Shown here: positions 35,345 to 46,239 of the stretch, one piece after another
How the letters are laid out: every line of letters begins with the position of its first letter
Position numbering within the stretch: the stretch's first letter is position 1
Assembly (NCBI GenBank): GCA_023374025.1
Contig: SIJG01000099.1
Coordinates: 433,529-497,528, forward strand
Reading direction: 5' to 3'
From: Heterodera schachtii
Lineage: Eukaryota; Nematoda; Chromadorea; Rhabditida; Heteroderidae
DNA: 64,000 nt
Program-made: the position numbers and the translations under genes
Notes under the pieces: generated by a model
Seen by the model: the letters and a program-made list of their open reading frames with translations, nothing else
Told to the model about the DNA's origin: nothing
The model's database searches: none

Positions 35345-38300
35345 TAACAGGTGGGAGATCGGAAATTGTTTCTTTGTGCACTATAACCATTTATGGTCGA
35401 ATGGCTAAAAAGAGGACGATAATTCTTGGGAAAATACGCCTATCTGAATCAACGAACCTTTTCTGTTACTACTTGGTACCTTTAATTATAAATGTTTCGC
35501 CATTAGGCTATTCGCTCGCGATTCAATTAGCCCTCTAGAATCATGGAGAAAAAACGCGTAATATTTAACCTTCAAAAAAGCATGCAGTTTTATTTTTTAT
35601 AGACTTGTTGACTTTTGCGATGAATTATAAAATATTTCGCTGACATTTACGCCCATTCGGCAATATAAAATTGGTTTTGTTTATTTTAGAACCTTATGGT
35701 CTGAAGAATTAGGTCGAGTTAAATTCTTATTTATTATTTGAATTATTAATAAGGGTCAAAAACAATTAACAGGTGGGAGATCGGAAATTGTTTCTTTGTG
35801 CACTACAACCATTTATGGTCGAATGGCTAAAAAGAGGACGATAATCCTTGGCAAAATACGCCTATCTGAATCAACGAACCTTTTCTGTTACTGCTTGGTA
35901 CCTTTAATTATAAATGTTTCGCCATTAGGCTATTCGCTCGCGATTCAATTAGCCCTCTAGAATCATGGAGAAAAAACGCGTAATATTTAACCTTCAAAAA
36001 AGCATGCAGTTTTATTTTTTATAGACTTGTTGACTTTTGCGATGAATTATAAAATATTTCGCTGACATTTGCGCCCATTCGGCAATATAAAATTGGTTTT
36101 GTTTATATTAGAACCTTATGGTCTGACGAATTAGGTCGAGTTAAATTCTTATTTATTATTTGAATTATTAATAAGGGTCAAAAACAATTAACAGGTGGGA
36201 GATCGGAAATTGTTTCTTTGTGCACTATAACCATTTATGGTCGAATGGCTAAAAATAGGACGATAATCCTTGGCAAAATACGCCTATCTGAATCAACGAA
36301 CCTTTTCTGTTACTACTTGGTACCTTTAATTATAAATGTTTCGCCATTAGGCTATTCGCTCGCGATTCAATTAGCCCTCTAGAATCATGGAGAAAAAACG
36401 CGTAATATTTAACCTTCAAAAAAGCATGCAGTTTTATTTTTTATAGACTTGTTGACTTTTGCGATGAATTATAAAATATTTCGCTGACATTTGCGCCCAT
36501 TCGGCAATATAAAATTGGTTTTGTTTATTTTAGAACCTTATGGTCTGAAGAATTAGGTCGAGTTAAATTCTTATTTATTATTTGAATTATTAATAAGGGT
36601 CAAAAACAATTAACAGGTGGGAGATCGGAAATTGTTTCTTTGTGCACTATAACCATTTATGGTCGAATGGCTAAAAAGAGGACGATAATCCTTGGCAAAA
36701 TACGCCTATCTGAATCAACGAACCTTTTCTGTTACTACTTGGTACCTTTAATTATAAATGTTTCGCCATTAGGCTATTCGCTCGCGATTCAATTAGCCCT
36801 CTAGAATCATGGAGAAAAAACGCGTAATATTTAACCTTCAAAAAAGCATGCAGTTTTATTTTTTATAGACTTGTTGACTTTTGCGATGAATTATAAAATA
36901 TTTCGCTGACATTTGCGCCCATTCGGCAATATAAATTTGGTTTTGTTTATTTTAGAACCTTATGGTCTGAAGAATTAGGTCGAGTTAAATTCTTATTTAT
37001 TATTTGAATTATTAATAAGGGTCAAAAACAATTAACAGGTGGGAGATCGGAAATTGTTTCTTTGTGCACTATAACCATTTATGGTCGAATGGCTAAAAAG
37101 AGGACGATAATCCTTGGCAAAATACGCCTATCTGAATCAACGAACCTTTTCTGTTACTGCTTGGTACCTTTAATTATAAATGTTTCGCCATTAGGCTATT
37201 CGCTCGCGATTCAATTAGCCCTCTAGAATCATGGAGAAAAAACGCGTAATATTTAACCTTCAAAAAAGCATGCAGTTTTATTTTTTATAGACTTGTTGAC
37301 TTTTGCGATGAATTATAAAATATTTCGCTGACATTTGCGCCCATTCGGCAATATAAAATTGGTTTTGTTTATTTTAGAACCTTATGGTCTGAAGAATTAG
37401 GTCGAGTTAAATTCTTATTTATTATTTGAATTATTAATAAGGGTCAAAAACAATTAACAGGTGGGAGATCGGAAATTGTTTCTTTGTGCACTATAACCAT
37501 TTATGGTCGAATGGCTAAAAAGAGAACGATAATTCTTGGGAAAATACGCCTATCTGAATCAACGAACCTTTTCTGTTACTACTTGGTACCTTTAATTATA
37601 AATGTTTCGCCATTAGGCTATTCGCTCGCGATTCAATTAGCCCTCTAGAATCATGGAGAAAAAATGCGTAATATTTAACCTTCAAAAAAGCATGCAATTT
37701 TATTTTTTATAGACTTGTTGACTTTTGCGATGAATTATGAAATACTTCGCTGACATTTGCGACCATTCGCCAATATAAAATTGGTTTTGTTTATTTTAGA
37801 ACCTTATTGTCTGAAGAATTAGGTACAATTAAATTCTTTTTTATTATTAGAATTATAAATAAGGGTCAAAAACAATTAACAGGTGGGAGATCGGAAATTG
37901 TTTCTTTGTGCACTATAACCATTTATGGTCGAATGGCTAAAAAGAGGACGATAATCCTTGGCAAAATACGCCTATCTGAATCAACGAACCTTTTCTGTTA
38001 CTACTTGGTACCTTTAATTATAAATGTTTCGCCATTAGGCTATTCGCTCGCGATTCAATTAGCCCTCTAGAATCATGGAGAAAAAACGCGTAATATTTAA
38101 CCTTCAAAAAAGCATGCAGTTTTATTTTTTATAGACTTGTTGACTTTTGCGATGAATTATAAAATATTTCGCTGACAATTGCGCCCATTCGGCAATATAA
38201 AATTGGTTTTGTTTATTTTAGAACCTTAAATTCTTATTTATTATTTGAATTATTAATAAGGGTCAAAAACAATTAACAGGTGGGAGATCGGAAATTGTTT

Positions 38301-39342
38301 CTTTATGCACTATAACCATTTATGGTCGAATGGCTAAAAAGAGGACGATAATCCTTGGCAAAATACGCCTATCTGAATCAACGAACCTTTTCTGTTACTA
38401 CTTGGTACCTTTAATTATAAATGTTTCGCCATTAGGCTATTCGCTCGCGATTCAATTAGCCCTCTAGAATCATGGAGAAAAAACGCGTAATATTTAACCT
38501 TCAAAAAAGCATGCAGTTTTATTTTTTATAGACTTGTTGATTTTTGCGATGAATTATAAAATATTTCGCTGACATTTGCGCCCATTCGGCAATATAAAAT
38601 TGGTTTTGTTTATTTTAGAACCTTATGGTCTGAAGAAATAGGTCGAGTTAAATTCTTATTTATTATTTGAATTATTAATAAGGGTCAAAAACAATTAACA
38701 GGTGGGAGATCGGAAATTGTTTCTTTGTGCACTATAACCATTTATGGTCGAATGGCTAAAAAGAGAACGATAATTCTTGGCAAAATACGCCTATCTGAAT
38801 CAACGAACCTTTTCTGTTACTACTTGGTACCTTTAATTATAAATGTTTCGCCATTAGGCTATTCGCTCGCGATTCATTTAGCCCTCTAGAATCATGGAGA
38901 AAAAACGCGTAATATTTAACCTTCAAAAAAGCATGCAGTTTTATTTTTTATAGACTTGTTGACTTTTGCGATGAATTATAAAATATTTCGCTGACATTTG
39001 CGCCCATTCGGCAATATAAAATTGGTTTTGTTTATTTTAGAACCTTATGGTCTGAAGAATTAGGTCGAGTTAAATTCTTATTTATTATTTGAATTATTAA
39101 TAAGGGTCAAAAACAATTAACAGGTGGGAGATCGGAAATTGTTTCTTTGTGCACTATAACCATTTATGGTCGAATGGCTAAAAAGAGGACGATAATCCTT
39201 GGCAAAATACGCCTATTGGAATCAACGAACCTTTTCTGTTACTACTTGGTACCTTTAATTATAAATGTTTCGCCATTAGGCTCTTCGCTCGCGATTCAAT
39301 TAGCCCTCTAGAATCATGGAGAAAAAACGCGTAATATTTAAC
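35345..39342. repeat. 422-bp satellite array, nine full units and one partial
   Basis: Counting from gtgggagatcgg, units start at 35351, 35773, 36195, 36617, 37039, 37461, 37883, 38280, 38702 and 39124. All are exactly 422 bp apart except the seventh (397 bp, a 25-bp deletion near 38225). Sequence identity is very high. The array stops abruptly after 'aatatttaacct' at about 39342. It shares no sequence with the 687-bp satellite. One seventh-unit variant opens an 87-codon frame by chance. Confidence 0.97.
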
Positions 39343-40882
39343 CTAATTTTTTAAATCAAAAATTTGTCAAAAAATAAATAAATAAATTTTTGAGATGAAT
39401 TTTTGAGAAATTTTTAGTTAGATTCTTAGGAAGTGTATTTTTTGTTTTTATTGTGTTTTTGTTTATAAGCTTGGACATAACGACAAAATAGGTCAAATAG
39501 GGTTTTAAAAGTTTTTTTTAGGCTTTTTAGGCACTAAAAATAAAACCTATAAATAGGCACTGTAGCTTAACAATAACCAAAAAAAAAGATTTTTAGTGTG
39601 TTTCAGACCAGAGGGAGTTTAGGAAAAATAGGCTAAAACCTAAAATCTTATCCCTATTCATAAATAAGGCTCGGGATTAAGTCAGAGAATTTTTTCTACT
39701 GATTTCCTATATATTTTATTTACGGTGTTTATTAAAGACCTGCGCGGGACGGTATTCCGCGCGGAATTTTGCGGGATCCTAGTCCACCTTTCCGTATTTT
39801 TTTGGAAAATGCGGGATTGCGGGATTCAGACCTGCGGAATATATACTTGCGAGATCCCGTCCCGCAAAATTTTGGAATTCCCAACCCGCAGCGGGACCCG
39901 CAAATTGATTTTTTGTGCTGGATCCAGCAAAATCCGCAATGCATTTTTTGAAAATTGCAAAGACAGAATGCCAATTTTTGTGAATAAATTTAAAATAAAT
40001 TTAGCTATTTTTCAGCGCAAATTCAATCAAAATTTGTGAAAATTTTCCTGGCGGTGCCTTCGGTCCACTGTAGCAGCCTCTACACTGTTGTATGGACGCG
40101 TAAAATGTCATGGGACGCGTAAAACCGACTAGAACCAAATGTTGATTGACCCACCACCCGGTTTCAAGCATTCCTCCAGCCACTACAAATTCTTTTTTCA
40201 AATCAGAAGCAGGATTCGCAAATTTGAAATTTCCGATCTCTAGTGTTTACTAAGTTTTGTCGCAAATTTCTTAAATTTTTCAAAAATTTGTAAAAACCTA
40301 AAACTGATGGATTCTCCTGATTTTGTTTATTTGTAAGCTTGCTTTTTTTTTGCTCCATTTTTTCATTCAATTTTTTCTTATTCATTGCAAACAAATTTTT
40401 AAGCATTTTTGCGGATCATGCCAAAAAACTGACATTCGCATAAGCCGTCGAAAACTTTGTAATCTGTATCTTTACGACATAAGCTCGAGTTTTTAGGTTA
40501 TAACTTTTTCCGTTAGACCTCATCCAACAATTTTGTATCATTCGAAAGCTTAACATGCTTAAAGCCGTTTTTAAGCTATTGCTTAGCGATTAGACATTAC
40601 CAAAAAAGATAACATGCAAATGGCAAAAAAAGATAAAAATTTTTGAAATTTTTTTTATTAATAGAAAATGTTAGTGCTTTTTTAAGACTAATAGAACATG
40701 TGAAGAGCTTCAAATGATTTCAAGGTTGTTGTTGGTTTTTACATATATTTGCAATGTATATTTTTCGATTTTCCTACAAAAATGAGTCTCAATTCATAAA
40801 AAATTTTGTAACTGTTTTAAAAAGTCAACATGTTGTTAGCCTTCTATTGGCTCTTTGATTTTTTTGTTTGGCGGTGGTCAAA
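39343..40882. other. Non-coding DNA with a gcgggat word island
   Basis: 39735-39945 is dominated by variants of gcgggat and its complement (atcccgc), giving local self-complementarity. Short frames across it arise from the repeated word. The rest is AT-rich with no exon supported. Confidence 0.55.
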
Positions 40883-41031
40883 TGGGCGGCCAACTGCCAC
40901 TGTTCCAGGATGATTTGTGGCAAAACTCTGGGCGGCGCGGGAGCGGTGGCAGAGGAAGCCGGGAGCGGTGAAGTTGGCCAGCAGCCCCGCCGGCGCCAGC
41001 GGCGACCCGTGGTTGGACTCATCTCTTTTTG
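40883..41031 (+). pseudogene. Degenerate Gly/Arg-rich gene fragment, copy A
   Basis: Begins with an ATG reading MGGQLPLFQDDLW and then needs a frame change to read GEVGQQPRRRQRRPVV. It is clearly related to the fragment at 42687-42821. The family is not recognised. Both lie in GC-rich patches within AT-rich DNA, suggesting they once coded. Confidence 0.4.
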
Positions 41032-41590
41032 AGGACAACAGAAATTGGTAAATATAAATATGATGACAAAAATAAGTGATTTTTTTGTTGAAAGAACCCA
41101 ACAATTTTGCTATAATTCGAAAGCTATTTACATGCAGTCATTATTACTTAGGGTGTCACATAGGCTTTGATTCCCCCCACTAACTGCGACAGGTCAAGTG
41201 GTGAAGTCACTTCATGTTTTTTGCGGGGTTCAGAGTCAAAATTTTATAAAATTTCGTAAAAAAACATAATGATATACATGCAAAATGTGTCACACCCCCT
41301 CCCCCCACTGTTCTCCAAAAATTTTTTCAAAGCGCAAAAAAAAGCGGTATGGAAAGTTAAAAAAACCGCAAAAAAAGCGGTATGGAAAGTTAAAAAACCG
41401 CAAAAAAGCGGTATGGAAAGTTAAAAAAACCCTTGCCTATGTTTTGCCACCCCCTGAAATTTTTTTCCTAATAATTTTTTCTAGGCTAATTTTTGATACT
41501 GATCACGAATCTGTCGTTTATTTTTAAGCATGACGTGTTTCCAGTGAGTTAAGTGAAATTTTACGTAAAAAATTTAAAAGGTAATATGCC
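41032..41590. other. Intergenic DNA with a short tandem repeat
   Basis: 41335-41430 contains three or four copies of a unit like aagcggtatggaaagttaaa, about 30 bp each. No gene. Confidence 0.6.
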
Positions 41591-42025
41591 GGTGCTATGT
41601 CATTACTTAAAAACCATCATAATGGGCGTTACTTAAAAAACCATCATAATGAAAATTTTTGCTTATAACTTTGCTCTAAAAAGACCAAATTTTTAATCCT
41701 TGCTATCATTCGATAGATCTAAATGTTCTTTATGAGCCTATAAAATTTCAAAAAATTTTATTAAATTTAAAAAAAGTTATGGCCAAAAATGTTTGAAAAT
41801 CAAGGTTTTTGAGTTCCTCGAGCTATAATTTTTTTGAAACTTAACGAAATTTTTTGAAATTTTGCAGACTGATAGAGAACACTTAGGGCTATCAAATGAT
41901 ATCAAGAATTAAAAATTTGGTTGCTTTCGAGCAAAGTTATAAATAATTTTTCGACAAAAATTTTCATAATGATGGTTTTTTAAGTAACGCCCATTATGAT
42001 GGTTTTTAAGTAACGACCCAGCACC
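41591..42025. mobile_element. 435-bp non-autonomous DNA transposon with long TIRs and 8-bp target duplication
   Basis: The ends are inverted repeats: ggtgctatgtcattactta at the left and the complement of ggtgctgggtcgttactta at the right, and pairing continues inward for about 100 bp on each side (including ccatcataatgggcgttac). The element is flanked by the identical octamer aatatgcc at 41583-41590 and 42026-42033. An 8-bp duplication is typical of hAT and some other superfamilies. No transposase is encoded. A diverged relative lies at about 52540-52640. Confidence 0.88.
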
Positions 42026-42089
42026 AATATGCCGATAGTACCCACCACCAATCGAAAAAAAATTTCAAATTTTTTTTTCTCAAAGTAGT

Positions 42090-42260
42090 CGTTTAGGGGT
42101 TTTAACGGTCGGAGAATCCGATTCCTGTATCCATTTCGACCCAATTCGAACATCGAACCCAAATTCGAACAAGAAGTCAAAACTTCTAATTTTTCTAGTT
42201 TCGCATTTTTGGTTCAAAACTGGCTTAAATTTAAGGAAACAAACTAAAAGCAACCAATAA
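42090..42260. mobile_element. Half copy of the foldback family seen at 63094-63387
   Basis: Starts ggtcggagaatccgattc and continues with atttcgacc, cgaac words and agttttgcatttttgg-like sequence in the same order as one arm of the element at 63094-63387. The second arm is not seen. 42261-42686 holds no recognisable feature. Confidence 0.5.
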
Positions 42261-42686
42261 TGAGATTTATCAAACATTGTTTTCTTTATGCCAACTACAA
42301 TTTTAAATGTTTGTTTTCAAATTTAGAACTTTTTCACGAAAATTTCATGTAACTCATGTAAAACACGTTGTAGCTAAAATAAATGTCAGATGATCAGCAT
42401 CAAAAAAAGCCTAGAAAAAATTTTTAGAAAAAAATTTGAAGTACCCAACTTGCAATGTACATATTTGCGATTTTCTTAAAAATGCGTATCAATTCATAAA
42501 AAATGTAACTGTTTTTCGTATACACGCTAATAGTCATATATGCATATTTATTTAAAAAACGAAATATTCTCTACCTTTTCGAGATTTCTTTTTTCTCAAG
42601 ATATGTATATCCAATCTTCCTTGTGGTCGTCTTCATAATATTGTAGCCTTGTATTAGCTTTTAAAGTATTTGTTTACCACTGCAAT

Positions 42687-42821
42687 GGGCGGCCAAATGC
42701 CGCTGTTTAACATCTTTGGAGGCGCGGGAGGGGCGGCTGGGAGAGTTGGGGGCGTTCAGCAGCCCCGCCGACGCCGCCAGCGCGCAGCGAACGGTCCAAC
42801 TTGTCACTCACTTTTTGTCAA
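42687..42821 (+). pseudogene. Gly/Arg-rich gene fragment, copy B
   Basis: An ATG at about 42685 opens MGGQMPLFNIFGGAGGAAGR and continues VGGVQQPRRRRQRAANG. Related to 40883-41031 but with an uninterrupted frame here. It could be the first exon of a small gene: a charged segment (RGKQIEAESQQSPEMKLKKK) follows in another frame at about 42855-42940. Function unknown. Confidence 0.35.
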
Positions 42822-44022
42822 TGATTTTTTCTTCTTTTAGGACAATTTATCTGAGTAGAGGCAAGCAAATCGAAGCCGAAAGCCAACAGTCGCCGGAGAT
42901 GAAACTGAAGAAAAAGGAAACAAAATTTAAAATTGATTGAAAATTGGCATTTTAATTTTACATTGCTTTTGCCATCTTTCCCTCTCCTTCTTTTCGATTG
43001 TCTGATAAACCGACTTGAATGCACGAAATCGGCAAATGGTCGTGGTCGGTTCACCGTGGCCAGTTCGCTGCGGACGGTAACGAAGAAACCATTTAAAAAT
43101 ACGAACCCGTCCTGATTTACTTAATTTTGTCAATGTGTCATCGAATATCTTATATAGGGTGCACTTCATTTCCCCCTCCCCTCCCGTCGTTCTCCCGCCC
43201 GGGTCGTTCCCCTCCCCCGAAAAAATTAAAAAAAAATTTTCAAACCTAGAAATTTTTTCATAAAAAATTTTTAGGAAATTTCTTAGTAAGAAAATTTCAA
43301 GAAAAAAAATTTTTTAAAAATTTCAGCGATTTTTTTTAGAAGAAATGGGTGAAGAAATTCATTTCCCAAAAAATTTAAATAAATCTTCGTCAATTTCTGG
43401 TACAAAAGTGTGGCTGACATTCCCATCAGCTTCAAACTTAATCATTAGAGTGTAGAATACATGGAAATACATCATATTTTTTTTCTGGACTGTAGAAGGC
43501 CTGAAAACCACGAAAAATAAACTTTTAGTAGGGTTCTACATCCATATGATCCATCTTTGGTCATTTAAGCCCAATTTCCATATTTGTACTTATTTTGGCA
43601 ACCTTATATTGGCATTTTACAAAAAAAAACTATTAGAACGGTCCCATTAGCTTAATTGGTTTTTTCCCATAAAGATCAAAAATTTTCCGAAAAAATCATT
43701 TTTTAGATAAATTTTTCCAAGAATTTTGATTAAATTTTAATCTTTCTTAAAAAGTGGTAAATTAGAAATAAGCAAAACGTTGAAAATTTTGCTTTTCGGT
43801 CAGTTTTCAATAAAAATCAATTTATTGTTTTTTTGTCTTTTTTCTTCGTCGTAAAACTTTTTTTATTACCATAGTCACCCATTTGAAAGGTATTTTATTA
43901 AATTTTATGAATTGAAAGGATTTTTGATAATTTATACATAATTCGGAAAAATATACATATTTCGCGTTTTTGGTCCATATTTTATTGGCATATTTTATCT
44001 CTTTGGACATTGTTTATTATAT
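42822..44022. other. Intergenic DNA, no supported gene
   Basis: 42930-43170 has overlapping frames on both strands with basic residues but no recognisable family. 43160-43220 is a C-rich stretch. The remainder is AT-rich. Confidence 0.5.
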
Positions 44023-44030
44023 CTAAACAT

Positions 44031-44711
44031 TAGGGCTATAATTTATATGCTTTTGCATATTTTTTCTGCGCATATGCGATGAAGAAAGGGGCTCAAAAAT
44101 AGATTTCTTTGTTAAAATTTTTTAATTTGCTGAAGGTTTTTAGTGCATATAAAAGCATATTTTGGGGGTTTTCGAGAATAAATGCATATTTTGCCATTTT
44201 TGCGTTTTTAGAGCATTTTTCGGTCATTTTTGTCAAATTTTCATAAGAAAAATGCAATAAAACATGAAAAATACATCTTTAAGGATCGACTTTTTGAGAA
44301 TTTTTTAAAAAATACACCCTTAAAATCGATAAATTTTGAACTTTTATAAGAACTTTTGAAAAAAAAAAATTTAGCTGCAAAAGATACAAAAAAGTGATTT
44401 TGTTTGAGCATAAAATAAAAATTCAAAAAATTCAAAATTGCATATATAAATTTTGAAATTCAATATTTTTTTGCAATTGTCTAAAAAAATGTCTTGGTCA
44501 TTGTTTTGAAGTTTTTAAAGTTAATTCAGAATTTTTACATAATTTTTGGCATTTTTTTTTGAGGGTTAAAAGCCATTTTTGGCAGTTTTTAAGGCATATT
44601 TTAGTGCATATTTGGGCCTTTTTTCGTGTTTTAGGGCATATTTAAGGGATTTTTAGTGCATATTTTATGCGCATATTTGGCATTTTTTAGTGCATATAAT
44701 TTATAGCCCTA
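44031..44711. mobile_element. 681-bp hAT-like MITE with gcatatttt subterminal repeats
   Basis: Terminal inverted repeats are tagggctataatttatatgc and the complement of tagggctataaattatatgc, 19 of 20 positions matching. Flanking octamers are ctaaacat (44023-44030) and ctaatcat (44712-44719), an 8-bp target duplication with one later change. The interior is largely variants of gcatatttt on one strand or the other, the usual look of subterminal transposase-binding repeats. No coding capacity. Confidence 0.85.
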
Positions 44712-44719
44712 CTAATCAT

Positions 44720-46239
44720 GAATTATTAAAAACCGTAATGTGATGTTTATTGACGCAATTTAATCAAAAATTATATTCAAACTTTCAAAAATTTTCTGCA
44801 CTGTGAAAAATTATTATTCTTTTCGACTTAAAAATATTTTACCAAAATTTATCATCACGGGAGGATTAACATTTTTTAATATTTTCTTATCAATCTTTCA
44901 TTCAAAATCCAATTTTTTCCGTCGTCACCTTTTGACATCGCATCGCCGGGTCCGAAATTTCGTTAAAGTTTCTTTAAATTCAGAGCAATATACAAAAAAA
45001 CTTCTTTTGTCTGTTAAAATCTCTACAACTCATTTGTACTATCTAGTGTGCCTCAATAAAATGTGGACTAAAACAAAATGCGTGAAGAAAACGGTGCTGA
45101 GAAATTAGTCAAAAAAATATCAAATCAGACACTTTTTTTCTCTCATGTCTTTTACGATTATTTTTAATAAAATTAATTAAAAAATAAATAATTTTAGTAA
45201 AAAAAAACATTGCATAATAATAATATTTATTAATGATGAGAAGCTTCATTTTATTAATGTAAAAATAATTTAATTTGTAATGCTGGTTAGTCCTTAAGCA
45301 AGACATTGATAAAAGTAATTACTAATTAGTAAATATTTTTAGGGCAATTTTCTTTAATTCTTTGCATTTTAAAACACAAAAATTAGTAAAGTATCTATTT
45401 GATGGCTTTTTGACTAACGTCATAGCACTAGGAAAACAACTTTAATGGTGTATTTTTTGATTTTATTGCATATATATGCATTTATATATGCATTAAAAAT
45501 ATGCAAAATATATCATACTCCTACATTTTATTAAAATCTAGCTCAAAATTGCAAAATATCGTAGTTATGCAAAAAACTAGCACAAAGATTTGAAAAATGA
45601 ACAAATATAAAATAGTTTAAAAAGACGAAAAAAAGCATTTTAGCCGATTCAATAACAATTTTAAATTCATTTCTCAATGTTTCATTTTTTATTTTTCATA
45701 AATTGCATTACCATTAATAATTAAGGAAATATTTTTAAATCACTAATATTAATAATTAGTAATTGAATTAAAAAGAATACGATGCATTTTGGGCCAATAA
45801 TTTTGGTTGCATTCTGAAAAATTTTGAATTTTCTATGGTAAGTAATTTTATCTTAGTTTTAAAAATTCTTCCCTGGCGCCAGGGCACCACCAGTTTGCAA
45901 AATTTTGACTAAATTACCCTCAAAAAATTTTTATTTTTGCAAAACTGTTAACAAACCCTTTAAAATTTTCATAATTTTTCTGGCAATGCTTGTCGCCACC
46001 GCCGGACAATTTGCAAAAATACACCTAAAAACTAAAAATATAAAAGATTAAATAATGATTTTTATGCGGAAATAGTAATGATTGAAAATTTGAAATAATA
46101 TCGAACCGAATAAAAATTTATTTGTCCCATTAAACTGCCATTTGCCGCTATTTTTGCAATGATTTCTGTATGTTTTTTCGAAAATATTTCTAATTAATTA
46201 TTTTTTGCCCCTAATAGTTTTTTTTTCACTCATTAATTT
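44720..46239. other. AT-rich intergenic DNA
   Basis: No gene. Contains GC-rich palindrome relatives at 45871-45893 and 45981-46006 and some dispersed gcatat words at about 45470-45510. Confidence 0.6.

Noticed and set aside
37807..38070. 87-codon frame in the 422-bp satellite
   Set aside because: Open in one variant unit only; the other units have stops.
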